This document shows positions 17,453 through 26,521 of a DNA stretch of 64,000 bases, in pieces. The notes beneath the pieces are model-generated. The model was given only the letters and a program-made list of their open reading frames with translations, was not told the origin of the DNA and ran no database searches. Each line of letters opens with the position of its first letter. Within the stretch, counting starts at the first letter, position 1. Source of the DNA: Blastococcus colisei (GTDB lineage Bacteria > Actinomycetota > Actinomycetes > Mycobacteriales > Geodermatophilaceae). The DNA lies in the NCBI RefSeq assembly GCF_006717095.1, contig NZ_VFQE01000001.1, forward strand, positions 1,426,001-1,490,000, written 5' to 3'. The translations under genes were made by a program, and so were the position numbers.

Positions 17453-18739
17453 GTGTTCGAGGAGCGTCGGCTGTACGGCAGCACGACCCGCCGGGAGGCG
17501 CCCGCCGACCAGGCGTCCGTCCGGCGCAGCAACCTGGGGCTCGTCCTGCGGCACCTCCGGGACGCCGGCCCGCGGTCACGCGCCCGCATCGCCCAGGACA
17601 CCGGGCTCAACAAGGCCACCGTGTCCAGCCTGGTGGCCGAGCTCGCCGACCGCCGGCTGATCAGCGCCGGCGACGTCGACCGCGCCGGCTCGGTGGGGCG
17701 TCCGGGGCTGATCGTGCACCTGGACGGCCGGGGCGTCTGCGGCGTCGGCGTGGAGCTCAACGTCGACTACGTCGCGATCCTCGTCCTCGACCTGCAGGGA
17801 ACCGTGCTCGTCGAGCACCGGGTGGCGCTCGACGTCCCCGAGCTCGGTGCCGAGCGCACGCTGGACGAGGTGGCCCGCCTCGTCCGTGAGGCGATGGCCG
17901 CGGCGGAGGCCCGCGGCGCGGTTCCCGTGGGGCTCACCGTCGCCGTTCCTGGGCTGGTCCGGAGCGTCGACGGCGTCGCCACCTATGCCCCGAACCTCGG
18001 CTGGCGCGACGTGGCCGTGCTCGATGGGCTCCGCGCCCGCGTCGACCTCGACTGCCCGGTCCGCGTGGAGAACGACGCGAACCTCTCCGCCATCGCGGAG
18101 TGGGCGATGGGCCCGGAGGCGCGCACGCCCGACCTCGTCTACCTGACCGGTGAGGTCGGCGTCGGCGGAGGACTGATCGTCGACGGGCGGTTGCTGCGCG
18201 GCGCCGGCGGACTCTCCGGCGAGGTCGGCCACACGTCACTCGGCGACCCCGAGCTGGTCTGCGGCTGCGGCCGGCGCGGCTGCTGGGAGACCGTCGTCGG
18301 CCTGACCGCGCTGCTGCGGGCCGCAGCCGACCCCGACGACCCGGTGCACGACCACGGCCGCGATCTCGAGACCCGGCTCGCCGAGCTGGCCGCGCGGGCC
18401 GATGCCGGCGACGAGCGCACGCTGGCCGCCCTGACCCAGGTCGGCACGGCGCTGGGCACCGGCGCCGCCGTCCTGATCAACGTGTTCAATCCGCAGGTCG
18501 TGCTCCTGGGCGGCTACTTCGCCGTCCTCGGCCGTTTCCTCACCGAGCCGATGGCCGCCGAGCTCCGGCAACGGGTGTTCGGTCCCGACCTCGCGGGGGC
18601 GCGCATCGTCCTCTCCACGCTGGGTTTCACCGCTGCCGTCCGCGGGGGCGCCCACGTCGCCCTGGAGTCGGTCTTCGACGACCCCACCCTCGTCCCCGCG
18701 ACCGGCGACGACGGCGCGAGCCCGGCCGTCGGCTCCTGA
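17453..18739 (+). CDS. ROK-family repressor, xylose-type
   Basis: This is a 428-residue ROK protein with an N-terminal winged helix ([19 protein letters not shown], about residues 45-65). The sugar-kinase-like ligand domain that follows has [13 protein letters not shown] and a zinc motif [10 protein letters not shown]. It probably represses xylB and xylA in the absence of xylose or a derivative. The GTG at 17453 is chosen; no strong Shine-Dalgarno sits at ideal spacing (GGAGG lies 12 bases upstream). xylA follows 42 bases later on the same strand. Confidence 0.87.
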   Translation: MFEERRLYGSTTRREAPADQASVRRSNLGLVLRHLRDAGPRSRARIAQDTGLNKATVSSLVAELADRRLISAGDVDRAGSVGRPGLIVHLDGRGVCGVGVELNVDYVAILVLDLQGTVLVEHRVALDVPELGAERTLDEVARLVREAMAAAEARGAVPVGLTVAVPGLVRSVDGVATYAPNLGWRDVAVLDGLRARVDLDCPVRVENDANLSAIAEWAMGPEARTPDLVYLTGEVGVGGGLIVDGRLLRGAGGLSGEVGHTSLGDPELVCGCGRRGCWETVVGLTALLRAAADPDDPVHDHGRDLETRLAELAARADAGDERTLAALTQVGTALGTGAAVLINVFNPQVVLLGGYFAVLGRFLTEPMAAELRQRVFGPDLAGARIVLSTLGFTAAVRGGAHVALESVFDDPTLVPATGDDGASPAVGS

Positions 18740-18781
18740 TCCCGCACTGCCCATCGACCCATCCGGACGGAGATCCACCGC

Positions 18782-19942
18782 ATGACCGACTACACCCCGA
18801 CCACGGACGACAAGTTCAGCTTCGGCCTCTGGACGGTGGGCTGGCAGGGCGTCGACGTCTTCGGCGGACCGGTGCGCCCGGCGCTGGACCCGGTCGAGGC
18901 CGTGCACCGGCTCGCCGAGCTGGGCGCTGCGGCCGTCACCTTCCACGACGACGACCTGGTGCCCGACGACGCGACCCGCGACGCGACCCTCGAGCGGTTC
19001 AGGAAGGCCCTCGCCGAGACCGGCATGGGCGTGGAGATGGCGACGACGAACCTCTTCGGCGCGCCGGTGTTCAAGGACGGCGGCTTCACCGCCAACGACC
19101 GCGCCGTCCGCCGCTACGCGATCGCCAAGGTGCTGCGCAACATCGACCTCGCCGCGGAGCTGGGTGCTGCGACCTACGTGCTGTGGGGCGGCCGGGAGGG
19201 TGCGGAGTCCGGCGGGAGCAAGGACGTCGCTGCCGCGCTGGACCGTTACAAGGAGGGCCTGGACATCCTCTGCGGCTACGTCCGCGACAAGGGCTACGGC
19301 ATCCGGTTCGCCCTGGAACCCAAACCGAACGAGCCGCGCGGTGACATCCTGCTGCCCACGATCGGGCATGCGCTCGCCTTCATCAACTCCCTCGAGGAGC
19401 CTGACCGCGTCGGCCTCAACCCCGAGGTCGGGCACGAGGAGATGGCCGGGCTGAACTTCGCCCAGGGCATCGCGCAGGCGCTGTGGCACGGCAAGCTCTT
19501 CCACGTCGACCTCAACGGCCAGCACGGCCCCCGCTTCGACCAGGACCTGCGCTTCGGCGCGGGCAACCTGCGCGGCGCCTTCTGGACCGTCGACACGCTC
19601 CTGGGCTCCGGCACGGGCACGGCCTACGACGGCTACCTGCACTTCGACTACAAGCCGCCGCGGACCGAGGACATCGACGGCGTCTGGGACACCGCGCGGG
19701 CCTGTATGCGCAACTACCTGATCCTCAGGGAGAAGGCGCAGGCCTTCCGGGCCGACCCGGAGGTCGCCGAGGCGCTCGAGGCAGCCCGGGTCGCCGAGCT
19801 CGCCGTCCCGACCCTGGGTGCGGGGGAGTCGCTGGAGGACCTGCGCGCCGAGACGTTCGACCCGCAGGCGCTGGGGGAGCGGGGCCTGCAGTTCGAGCGG
19901 CTCGACCAGCTGGCGATGGAGCACCTGCTCGGCGTCCGCTGA
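18782..19942 (+). CDS. xylA: Xylose isomerase
   Basis: This 386-residue TIM-barrel enzyme interconverts D-xylose and D-xylulose (and D-glucose and D-fructose). Active-site blocks are visible: VTFHDDDL with the catalytic His, [18 protein letters not shown] with metal-binding Glu, NPEVGHEEM, and HVDLNGQ with metal-site residues. The length matches the actinobacterial class I enzyme (about 388). A GGAG site precedes the ATG. It pairs functionally with xylB on the opposite strand. Confidence 0.96.
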   Translation: MTDYTPTTDDKFSFGLWTVGWQGVDVFGGPVRPALDPVEAVHRLAELGAAAVTFHDDDLVPDDATRDATLERFRKALAETGMGVEMATTNLFGAPVFKDGGFTANDRAVRRYAIAKVLRNIDLAAELGAATYVLWGGREGAESGGSKDVAAALDRYKEGLDILCGYVRDKGYGIRFALEPKPNEPRGDILLPTIGHALAFINSLEEPDRVGLNPEVGHEEMAGLNFAQGIAQALWHGKLFHVDLNGQHGPRFDQDLRFGAGNLRGAFWTVDTLLGSGTGTAYDGYLHFDYKPPRTEDIDGVWDTARACMRNYLILREKAQAFRADPEVAEALEAARVAELAVPTLGAGESLEDLRAETFDPQALGERGLQFERLDQLAMEHLLGVR

Positions 19943-19946
19943 GTGT

Positions 19947-19995
19947 CCTGACCGGGGTGGGCGGGCGGGGTCACGGCCCTCCTGCTCCGGTCAGG
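19947..19995. terminator. Hairpin between xylA and membrane gene
   Basis: CCTGACCGG (19947-19955) pairs with CCGGTCAGG (19987-19995) around a 31-base G-rich loop. The right arm contains the stop codon of the convergent minus-strand gene. It probably terminates both transcripts. Confidence 0.45.
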
Positions 19996-20401
19996 TGCGC
20001 CGTCGGCGCGCGAGCACGGCGAGGACGGCGAGGACGACGACGGCGGCGGTCTCCACCCAGAACGACTCCCACCACAGCGCGGCGGCGGTCGACTCGGTGA
20101 AGCCGAAGAGGCCGACCGTGGTGGACAGCAGCAGGCCGGCCAGCGTCCCGGCGGCGGTCAGAGCACCCAGGGCCGCCACCCAGCCCACCAGCGGGCCGGG
20201 CGTGACCAGGAGCAGAGCGGCCAGGCCGAAGCCGGCGACGGCGTTGAGCAGGAACGCCGGGCCGATGACGTCGATCGTCCGGTAGCCGTCCTGCCACAGG
20301 TCGAGATGGATCCAGCTCATCGCGGCGAGCAGCACCGCGCCGGCGATCCGCAGCAGCCACGTGAGCGCGCCGGCCCGCCGGCCGACCGAGATGGTGGTCA
20401 T
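19991..20401 (-). CDS. Four-helix membrane protein, paired with cupredoxin (copy 1)
   Basis: This is a 136-residue integral membrane protein with about four hydrophobic helices, a conserved IHLDLWQDGYRTIDVIGPAF loop, and the segment TVGLFGF followed by LWWESFWVE near the C-terminus. It has no recognised catalytic motif. The ATG overlaps the upstream cupredoxin stop by one base (TGATG), so the two are translationally coupled. A close paralogue with the same partner lies at 29931-30344. It could anchor or exchange electrons or copper with the cupredoxin, which is inference only. Confidence 0.78.
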   Translation of the reverse strand: MTTISVGRRAGALTWLLRIAGAVLLAAMSWIHLDLWQDGYRTIDVIGPAFLLNAVAGFGLAALLLVTPGPLVGWVAALGALTAAGTLAGLLLSTTVGLFGFTESTAAALWWESFWVETAAVVVLAVLAVLARRRRT

Positions 20402-20913
20402 CAGGTGATCCCGATCTCGGTCTCCATGCCCATCGCACGGTGATCGGCGATGGAGCAGTAGAAGACGTACTCGCCCGGTTCCAGGGTCACCGTGACGGTG
20501 GTGGACTGGCCGGGATCGATGCCGTCCGCGGCGGCGACCACCTCGCCGTCGCGCTCGATCACGAGATCGTGGGTGGAGCCACCCTCGTTGACCAGCGTGA
20601 CCTCGTAGCTGCCGGCGGAGAAGCTGTCCTCGTCGACCTGGAGCTCGAAGTCGACAGCGGTCACGGTGACCGACTCGGACTCGGACTCGGCCGGGGCGGG
20701 CTCCGCCGCTGTACTGGCCGAGGCCGGGACGCTGGTCGCAGCGCTCGCTGAGGCGGTGGCCGCGGCGCTCGTCGAGCCGGCGGCCGGCTCCTCGCCGACG
20801 CCGTCGGGCTCGTCCTCCCCGCAGGCGGTCAGCGCCACGAGCGCGAGACCCGCCACCAGGACGCCGCGGACCGCCCGCGCGGACCGGGGAGCGGGGTGGT
20901 TCCGTCGGGACAA
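20401..20913 (-). CDS. Secreted cupredoxin-like lipoprotein (copy 1)
   Basis: This is a 170-residue protein with a twin-domain layout. Residues 1-31 form a signal peptide ending in a lipobox (ALTAC), followed by a Ser/Ala/Glu-rich linker to about residue 80. The C-terminal part is a plastocyanin/azurin-like domain. Copper ligands are plausible: His in GSTHDLVIE, then Cys, His and Met in FYCSIADHRAMGM, the type 1 copper arrangement. It would act on the outer membrane face as an electron carrier or copper-binding protein. A paralogue lies at 30344-30823. Confidence 0.83.
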   Translation of the reverse strand: MSRRNHPAPRSARAVRGVLVAGLALVALTACGEDEPDGVGEEPAAGSTSAAATASASAATSVPASASTAAEPAPAESESESVTVTAVDFELQVDEDSFSAGSYEVTLVNEGGSTHDLVIERDGEVVAAADGIDPGQSTTVTVTLEPGEYVFYCSIADHRAMGMETEIGIT

Positions 20914-20960
20914 CGGGGCCTCCTCTGGGCGTGGTCGCTGCCGGCCGCGCTCGGTGCAGA

Positions 20961-20978
20961 TACTGCAAGATTGCAGTA
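20961..20978. promoter_or_regulatory. Palindrome upstream of cupredoxin copy 1
   Basis: TACTGCA, AGAT, TGCAGTA is a perfect 7-base inverted repeat, 47 bases upstream of the cupredoxin start and unusually AT-rich for this sequence. It is a candidate operator (for example for a copper- or redox-responsive repressor). I see no equivalent upstream of the second copy. Confidence 0.4.
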
Positions 20979-21006
20979 CCTGGGGGAAGCCTTTCGCCCC
21001 CGGCCG

Positions 21007-21309
21007 TCAGCCGAGTCCGGTGACCTCCCGACACCACCTGACCACGGTGGCGAGCGCCTCAGGGTTCACCGGTTCGCGACGTTCCTTCCTGTAGGCGCTC
21101 GACGAGGCGGACCCGGGCTGGCGCCGCAGGGTGTGGGTCACGTCGGGCAGCGCGACGGTGGTCGCGTGGCCCGGGACGGTCGCCGCGACGACCGCCAGAT
21201 CCGCCGGGTCGACCTGCAGGTCCTCGTCGCCGGTGACGGCCGGGACGGGGACGGCGACCCGGCGGAGGTCCTCCCGCGGGTCGTGAGCCAGTTCCACGTC
21301 GCGAAGCAA
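21007..21309 (-). pseudogene. 3' remnant of an alpha/beta hydrolase gene
   Basis: The 100 visible residues look like only the C-terminal third of an alpha/beta hydrolase. They contain the strand before the acid (VPVPAVTGDEDLQVDP) with the Asp, then VALPDVTHTLRR with the catalytic-type His, and a terminal helix. The nucleophile elbow and oxyanion region are missing. The homologous reading frame begins abruptly at about 21309, exactly where a truncated regulator starts on the other strand. I interpret this as a deletion remnant. Translation from the nominal start would not give a functional hydrolase. Confidence 0.5.
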
Positions 21310-21587
21310 TGACGGCCGAGGACCACCGGCGGGCGTTCACGACCTTCGCCGCGGCGCCGGTGGCCGACTCCGACCGCTACGCCACCCGTGCGGCGGCCGA
21401 CGGGGGAGCGCCCGACCTCGCTGGCGACCGGGTCGGTTACCGGCAGGCGGCCGTCTGGGTCACCGACGAGGAGTTCGACGCGATGGTGGCCGACCTCGCC
21501 GCCGTCCGGCAGGCGCGCGTCGCGCACCGGCCGGACGGAACCCGCCGCCGCCGGCTGGTGACCACCGTGCACTTTCCGGCGGACTGA
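21309..21587 (+). pseudogene. 3' remnant of a helix-turn-helix regulator gene
   Basis: This 92-residue frame resembles the effector half of an ArsR-like regulator: DHRRAFTTFAAAPVADSDRY, then GYRQAAVWVTDEEFDAMVADL and a closing strand RRRLVTTVHFP. No helix-turn-helix precedes it, although homology appears to run through the nominal ATG (PRREAMTAED). It shares its 5' boundary with the truncated hydrolase on the minus strand. A single deletion removing the 5' halves of two divergent genes would explain both. It may still be translated as a short protein. Confidence 0.45.
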
Positions 21588-21594
21588 CCCGCTG

Positions 21595-22101
21595 TCACCT
21601 CGCGCTGCGGCGCACCTCGCGGGCGGCCTGCTTCGCCTGCTTCTTCGCCAGCTTGTTGGCCTTCTTGACCGTGACCCGCGGCCTGCGCTCGATCAGCCCA
21701 CGGGTCATGAGGCCGATGCCGATGCCGACCAGCCAGCTGTCCTTGGCGATGGACAGGCCCTGGTCGGTCGGGGCCAGGCTGCCCGGCTTCCGCATGCCCG
21801 GGGTCTTCAGGTAGAGCCCGAGGAGGCCGCCGGAGAAGGCGGTCAGCGCGGCCCCTGCGACGAAGGTCGGCACGAAGGGCGTCAGCAGCGCGGCGCCCAG
21901 CACGATCTCCGCCGTCGCCAGCCCCTGCACGAACTGCTGCGGCGGGATGGACTTGAGGAACGGATAGGTGCCGGCGGCGAAGCCGTGCATGCCGGCCGCG
22001 GCTTCCTCGTCCGCGCCGCGCTTGCCGAGCCCGCTGTTGAGGATGAATGCGCCGGCGGAGATCCGGGGGGCGATCTCGGACAGTGTGATGGGCAGACCCA
22101 T
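21595..22101 (-). CDS. DoxX-like membrane protein
   Basis: This is a 168-residue protein with four hydrophobic segments in the DoxX/DoxD-like pattern (ISAGAFILNSGLGK, then FVQGLATAEIVLGAALLTPF, and a GLLGLYL helix). It ends with a Lys/Arg/Ala-rich cytoplasmic tail of about 30 residues. The family is associated with redox or thiol stress membrane complexes in mycobacteria, but function here is not known. The ATG at 22101 is the natural start. It is divergent from the second ROK gene. Confidence 0.75.
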   Translation of the reverse strand: MGLPITLSEIAPRISAGAFILNSGLGKRGADEEAAAGMHGFAAGTYPFLKSIPPQQFVQGLATAEIVLGAALLTPFVPTFVAGAALTAFSGGLLGLYLKTPGMRKPGSLAPTDQGLSIAKDSWLVGIGIGLMTRGLIERRPRVTVKKANKLAKKQAKQAAREVRRSAR

Positions 22102-22262
22102 GGCAGTACCTCGCAGTGTGTTCGGGGCGCGACCAGGTGGCCGGTCGCCCGGACAGTGCCCACCGGTCCGTCCGTCAACCGTCGGCTCCCCGCCCACCTC
22201 GTCGAGGTGACCGACCCCTGCGACGGACCGGTGTGGCGCCTGCCGCGTGCCACTATGACGCC

Positions 22263-23429
22263 GTGGCGTCCACCTCTGCCTCGGCCGGCGCGCTGCTGCG
22301 GCACGTGCGGACCGGCCGTGCGCGCAGCCGCGCCGAGCTCGTCGCCCTGACCGGTGCGTCCCGGAACACGGTGAGCGCGCGCGTGGACCAGCTCATCGCG
22401 GCCAAGCTCCTGGAGGAGGGGGGGCGCGGCTGGAGCACCGGCGGCCGGCCGCCCACGTTGCTGCGCTTCAACAGCGAGGCCGGCTGTGCGCTCGCCGTGG
22501 ACCTGGGCGTGACGAGCGTCGACGTCGCGGTCACCGACCTCTCGGCCCGGATCCTCGCCACGGTCGGCCATCCGATCGACATCGCCGACGGGCCGGGCGT
22601 GGTCCTGGCCGAGGTGGACCGCCTGGCCCAGCTGGTGCTCGCCGAGGCCGGACTCGCCCCGGCCGACGTGTGCGCGGTCGGTGTCGGGCTGCCCGGGCCG
22701 GTGGAGTTCTCGACCGGGCGGCCGTCCCACCCGCCGATCATGCCGGGCTGGCACGACTACCCGATCCCCAGTGCGTTCGGTCGCTACGACTGCCCGGTCT
22801 ACGTCGACAACGACGTGAACGTCATGGCGCTGGGCGAGATGGGTATCGCCGGTTCGGTCCAGGACGTCCTCGTGGTCAAGGTCGGGACCGGTATCGGCTG
22901 CGGGGTGATCGTCGACGGGCGGGTGTACCGCGGGGCACAGGGCAGTGCCGGCGACATCGGGCACATCTACGTCCAGCCCGCCGACGGGCGCACGGTGCTC
23001 TGCCGGTGCGGCAACGAGAACTGCCTCGAGGCGATAGCCGGCGGAGGGGCGCTGCTGCGCGACGCGATCGCCGCGGGCCTGCCCGTCAGCACGACGCGGG
23101 AGGTGGTCGAGCTGGCCGCACAGGGGGACGGGTCCGCGCTGGAGCTGGTCCGCAACGCCGGCCGGACGATCGGCACCGTGCTGGCCGCCCTGGTGAACTT
23201 CTTCAACCCGCACCGCATCGTGATGACCGGTGGCGTCGCCCAGGCCGGCGCCCCGCTGCTGGCCGGCATCCGCGAGGCGGTCTACGGCCGCTCCATGCCG
23301 CTGGCCGCCCGGGCGCTGGAGATCACCGTCAGCGACGCCCCCGACCTGTCCGGCCGGGTGGGTGCGGCCCTGATGGCCATCGAGGAGTTCCTCGACGAGG
23401 ACTCCGTCGTGGAGACCCTCGCGCGATAA
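22263..23429 (+). CDS. ROK-family regulator of the downstream sugar ABC operon
   Basis: This is a 388-residue ROK protein with an N-terminal winged helix (SRAELVALTGASRNTVSARV, about residues 20-40) and a sugar-kinase-like domain. The kinase-like domain has VDNDVNVMALGE, GTGIGCGVIVDG and the zinc motif CRCGNENCLE. The GTG at 22263 is chosen; no Shine-Dalgarno is evident. It lies 237 bases upstream of the ABC operon and reads in the same direction. It is the likely repressor of that operon, responding to its sugar. It is clearly distinct from the ROK gene beside xylB. Confidence 0.87.
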   Translation: MASTSASAGALLRHVRTGRARSRAELVALTGASRNTVSARVDQLIAAKLLEEGGRGWSTGGRPPTLLRFNSEAGCALAVDLGVTSVDVAVTDLSARILATVGHPIDIADGPGVVLAEVDRLAQLVLAEAGLAPADVCAVGVGLPGPVEFSTGRPSHPPIMPGWHDYPIPSAFGRYDCPVYVDNDVNVMALGEMGIAGSVQDVLVVKVGTGIGCGVIVDGRVYRGAQGSAGDIGHIYVQPADGRTVLCRCGNENCLEAIAGGGALLRDAIAAGLPVSTTREVVELAAQGDGSALELVRNAGRTIGTVLAALVNFFNPHRIVMTGGVAQAGAPLLAGIREAVYGRSMPLAARALEITVSDAPDLSGRVGAALMAIEEFLDEDSVVETLAR

Positions 23430-23581
23430 CTCTGCGGTCCTCCGGACCGCACTGCGGCCACGTGCCGTCCCTGGCCGCGCTGAGCCGCTGCGTCCCGCCT
23501 GCGCGGACCCCTCCGGTGCCCATCGGCGCGACCGCGCACATCCGATGGCCTGTCTCAGTTCGGTAACCCTGCTGGCGGACC

Positions 23582-23611
23582 TTGACCGGCGTGTGACACC
23601 GGACATATGTT
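23582..23611 (+). promoter_or_regulatory. Candidate promoter of the sugar ABC operon
   Basis: TTGACC (23582-23587) is followed after 17-18 bases by ATATGT/TATGTT (23605-23611), in a locally AT-richer stretch. Just downstream, an imperfect palindrome centred on TGATCA (23626-23638) could be the ROK operator. The first gene starts at 23667. Confidence 0.5.
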
Positions 23612-23666
23612 CTCGCCTCAGCAGACTAATGATCAGTGGTGGGCAAAAGTCTCCGAGGAGTGCGGT

Positions 23667-25256
23667 ATGCCGAGTGCGTCGGTCACTGCAGGCGCTGCTG
23701 CGCCGTTGCTGGAGATGCACGGCATCGTCAAGAACTTTCCCGGGGTCCGGGCACTCGCCGGCGTCGACCTGGACGTGCGCGCCGGCGAGGTGCACTGCCT
23801 CCTCGGACAGAACGGCGCCGGCAAGTCGACGCTGATCAAGGTGCTGGCCGGGGCGCACCAGCCCGACGCCGGCATGATCACCTGGCGCGGCGAGCCGGTG
23901 CAGTTCAGGAACCCGCAGGTCGCGATGTCGCTGGGCATCGCCACCATCTACCAGGAGCTCGACCTGGTCGCCGGTCTCACCGTGGCCGACAACATCTTCC
24001 TGGGCCGCGAGCGCTCGCGGTTCGGCATCGCGCGACCGGCACCGGCGAACGAGGCCGCCGGCGAGCTGCTCGCCCGCCTGGGCCACCCGGAGATCCGGCC
24101 CACCGCCGAGGTCGGCTCGCTGCCCGCGGCGGCGCAGCAGATGGTCAGCATCGCCCGCGCGCTGTCCCAGGACGCGAAGTTGATCATCATGGACGAGCCC
24201 TCGGCGGTGCTCGACAACGAAGAGGTCCAGCACCTGTTCGAGGTCATCCGGGACCTGACCGGCGACGGCGTCGCGGTCGTCTACATCTCTCACCGGCTGG
24301 AGGAGATCCGCCAGGTCGGCGACCGGATCACCGTGCTCAAGGACGGGCGCACCGTGGCCACCGGGCTGCCGGCCCGTGACACCTCGACCCGGCAGGTGAT
24401 CGAGCTGATGACCGGCCGCGACATCGAGTACGTCTTTCCGGATCGCCGGGCCGTCGCTGCCGCGGAACCGCTGCTCTCCGTGCGGGACCTGGGTCTGCGC
24501 GGCACGTTCCGGGGCGTCTCCTTCGACGTGGCCCCGGGCGAGGTGGTCGGTCTCGCCGGCCTCGTCGGATCGGGCCGGTCGGAGATCCTCGAGACCGTCT
24601 ACGGCGCGCGCAAGGCCACCACCGGCACCGTCACCGTGGCCGGACGGCGGCTGCGCCCGGGCAGCGTCGCGGCCGCGGTGTCGGCCGGGGTGGGCCTGGC
24701 GCCCGAGGAGCGCAAGAGCCAGGCGCTGCTGCTGGGCGACGCCGTCTACCGCAACATCAGCATCGCCAGCCTGGCCCGGTTCGCCCGCGGCGGTTTCCTG
24801 ACCGGCGGCTCCGAGAAGGACGCCGCGCGCGAGCAGGTGCGCGCACTCGACGTCCGCCCGGCCGACGTGACCCGCGAGGTCCGGACGCTGTCGGGTGGCA
24901 ACCAGCAGAAGGTCGTCCTCGCCCGCTGGCTGCTGCGCGACTGCCGCGTGCTGCTCCTCGACGAGCCGACCCGCGGTGTGGACGTCGGGGCGCGCTCGGA
25001 GATCTACGCGCTGATCCGCGACCTGGCCGACCGGGGGGTCGCCGTCGTCGTCGTCTCCAGCGAGATCCCGGAGGTGCTGGGTCTCGCCGACCGGGTGCTG
25101 GTGATCTCGGACGGATCCGTCGTCGCCGAGGAACCGGCCGACGCGCTCGACGAGCACGCCGTGCTCGACCTGGTCATGGAGGGAACGGTCGGATCGCGCC
25201 AGCGGGACGGCCGGCAACAGGCCACCGCAGCACCGCACGAAGGGGACGTGGCATGA
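23667..25256 (+). CDS. Sugar ABC transporter ATPase, two-domain RbsA/XylG type
   Basis: This 529-residue protein has two fused nucleotide-binding domains. Domain 1 has a good Walker A (GQNGAGKST), Q-loop (IYQELDL), a degenerate signature, and Walker B (LIIMDEPS). Domain 2 has the altered Walker A typical of this class (GLVGSGRSE), an intact signature LSGGNQQK, and LLLDEPTRGVDVG. It energises uptake of a monosaccharide of the ribose, xylose, galactose or inositol type. GAGGAG lies 6 bases before the ATG at 23667. The stop overlaps the permease start (ATGA). Confidence 0.93.
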   Translation: MPSASVTAGAAAPLLEMHGIVKNFPGVRALAGVDLDVRAGEVHCLLGQNGAGKSTLIKVLAGAHQPDAGMITWRGEPVQFRNPQVAMSLGIATIYQELDLVAGLTVADNIFLGRERSRFGIARPAPANEAAGELLARLGHPEIRPTAEVGSLPAAAQQMVSIARALSQDAKLIIMDEPSAVLDNEEVQHLFEVIRDLTGDGVAVVYISHRLEEIRQVGDRITVLKDGRTVATGLPARDTSTRQVIELMTGRDIEYVFPDRRAVAAAEPLLSVRDLGLRGTFRGVSFDVAPGEVVGLAGLVGSGRSEILETVYGARKATTGTVTVAGRRLRPGSVAAAVSAGVGLAPEERKSQALLLGDAVYRNISIASLARFARGGFLTGGSEKDAAREQVRALDVRPADVTREVRTLSGGNQQKVVLARWLLRDCRVLLLDEPTRGVDVGARSEIYALIRDLADRGVAVVVVSSEIPEVLGLADRVLVISDGSVVAEEPADALDEHAVLDLVMEGTVGSRQRDGRQQATAAPHEGDVA

Positions 25257-26446
25257 CCGGCAGCACCGCGACGACCGGGGGAGCGGACGCACCCGCGCCG
25301 GCGAAGGACCGCGCGCCCGACGGGAACGGCCAGGGACCCGGCTTCATGGCCGGGCCGGCCGGGCGCCTGCTCGGCCTCGTGGTGGCTCTGGGCCTCCTGT
25401 GCGTCGTCGGCGCGGTCACCGCGCCGGAACGTTTCGTCGACATCGACAACGTCCTCACGATCCTGCGGCTGGCCGCCGTCGTCGGCGTCGTCAGCATCGG
25501 CATGACGTTCGTGATCATCGGTGGCGGCATCGACCTGTCGGTCGGCGCGCTCGTCGCACTGTCGTCGGTGTGGGCCACCACCCTGGCCACCCAGGCGATG
25601 GCCGAGGACTTCCACTGGATCGTCATGGTGTTCACGGCGATCGCGGTGGGCGCCGGTGCGGGGCTGGTCAACGGGATCGTGATCGCGTACGGCCGGCTGG
25701 TGGCCTTCATCGCCACCCTCGCCATGCTCGTCTCCGCCCGCGGCCTGGCCGAGATCATCGCCAACCGCCGCACTCAGATCGTGCAGGACCGGGGCTTCCT
25801 GGACTTCTTCACGGGCGACCCATTCGGCATCCCCACCCTGGTGATCATCTGGGCGCTGGTGTCGGTCGGGGGCTGGATCCTCCTCAACCGCACCACGTTC
25901 GGCCGGCACACCTTCGCCGTCGGTGGCAACGCCGAGGCCGCGCGGCTGGCCGGCATCCGCGTGCAGTGGCACACCCTCAAGCTCTACGTCCTGTCCGGCG
26001 TCACCTGCGGCATCGCGGCGGTGATGCTGATGGCGCGGACGACGACCGGCAGCTCGACCCACGGCACGCTGATGGAGCTCGAGGCGATCGCCGCGGTCGT
26101 CATCGGGGGCACCCTGCTCGTCGGTGGCCGCGGCACGATCGTCGGCACCGTCCTGGGCGTGCTGATCTTCATCACGCTCGAGAACGTCTTCGTGCTCAAC
26201 AACCTGTCCAGCTCCGTCCAGGCCGTCGCGCAGGGCGTGATCATCGTGCTCGCCGTCCTGCTGCAGATGCGGCTGGCCGAGGGGCGCGGTGGCTTCGGCT
26301 GGTTGTCCCGTTCCGGATCCGGGTCCGGCGAGTCGTCGTCCGGCGGGCCGGTCGCCGCAGGAACCCCGGCCGGCTCCGTGTCCGGCGGCTCGAGCGTGCC
26401 CGGCGCGCCGGCCGGCGACCGGCCGGGCGCAGGCCCCACGCCCTGA
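25253..26446 (+). CDS. Sugar ABC transporter permease, RbsC/XylH type
   Basis: This is a 397-residue membrane protein with about ten helices, of the branched permease class used by ribose- and xylose-type importers. GGGIDLSVGALVAL is the family signature near residue 92, with a GGNAEAARLAGI coupling-helix segment near 220. The C-terminal 45 residues are a Gly/Ser/Pro-rich tail with no helix. It forms a homodimer with the two-domain ATPase encoded just upstream, overlapping it by four bases. Confidence 0.92.
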   Translation: MTGSTATTGGADAPAPAKDRAPDGNGQGPGFMAGPAGRLLGLVVALGLLCVVGAVTAPERFVDIDNVLTILRLAAVVGVVSIGMTFVIIGGGIDLSVGALVALSSVWATTLATQAMAEDFHWIVMVFTAIAVGAGAGLVNGIVIAYGRLVAFIATLAMLVSARGLAEIIANRRTQIVQDRGFLDFFTGDPFGIPTLVIIWALVSVGGWILLNRTTFGRHTFAVGGNAEAARLAGIRVQWHTLKLYVLSGVTCGIAAVMLMARTTTGSSTHGTLMELEAIAAVVIGGTLLVGGRGTIVGTVLGVLIFITLENVFVLNNLSSSVQAVAQGVIIVLAVLLQMRLAEGRGGFGWLSRSGSGSGESSSGGPVAAGTPAGSVSGGSSVPGAPAGDRPGAGPTP

Positions 26447-26521
26447 TCCCCACTCCCTGATCCCCACCCACCTAGAACCTGCCGGCGACCCGCCGGGAAG
26501 TTGGACACCGAGGAGAGATAC

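Noticed and set aside
21882-25292. A minus-strand frame of over 1100 codons opposite the ROK and ABC genes
   Set aside because: It is antisense to clear ROK and ABC proteins and has biased, low-complexity composition.
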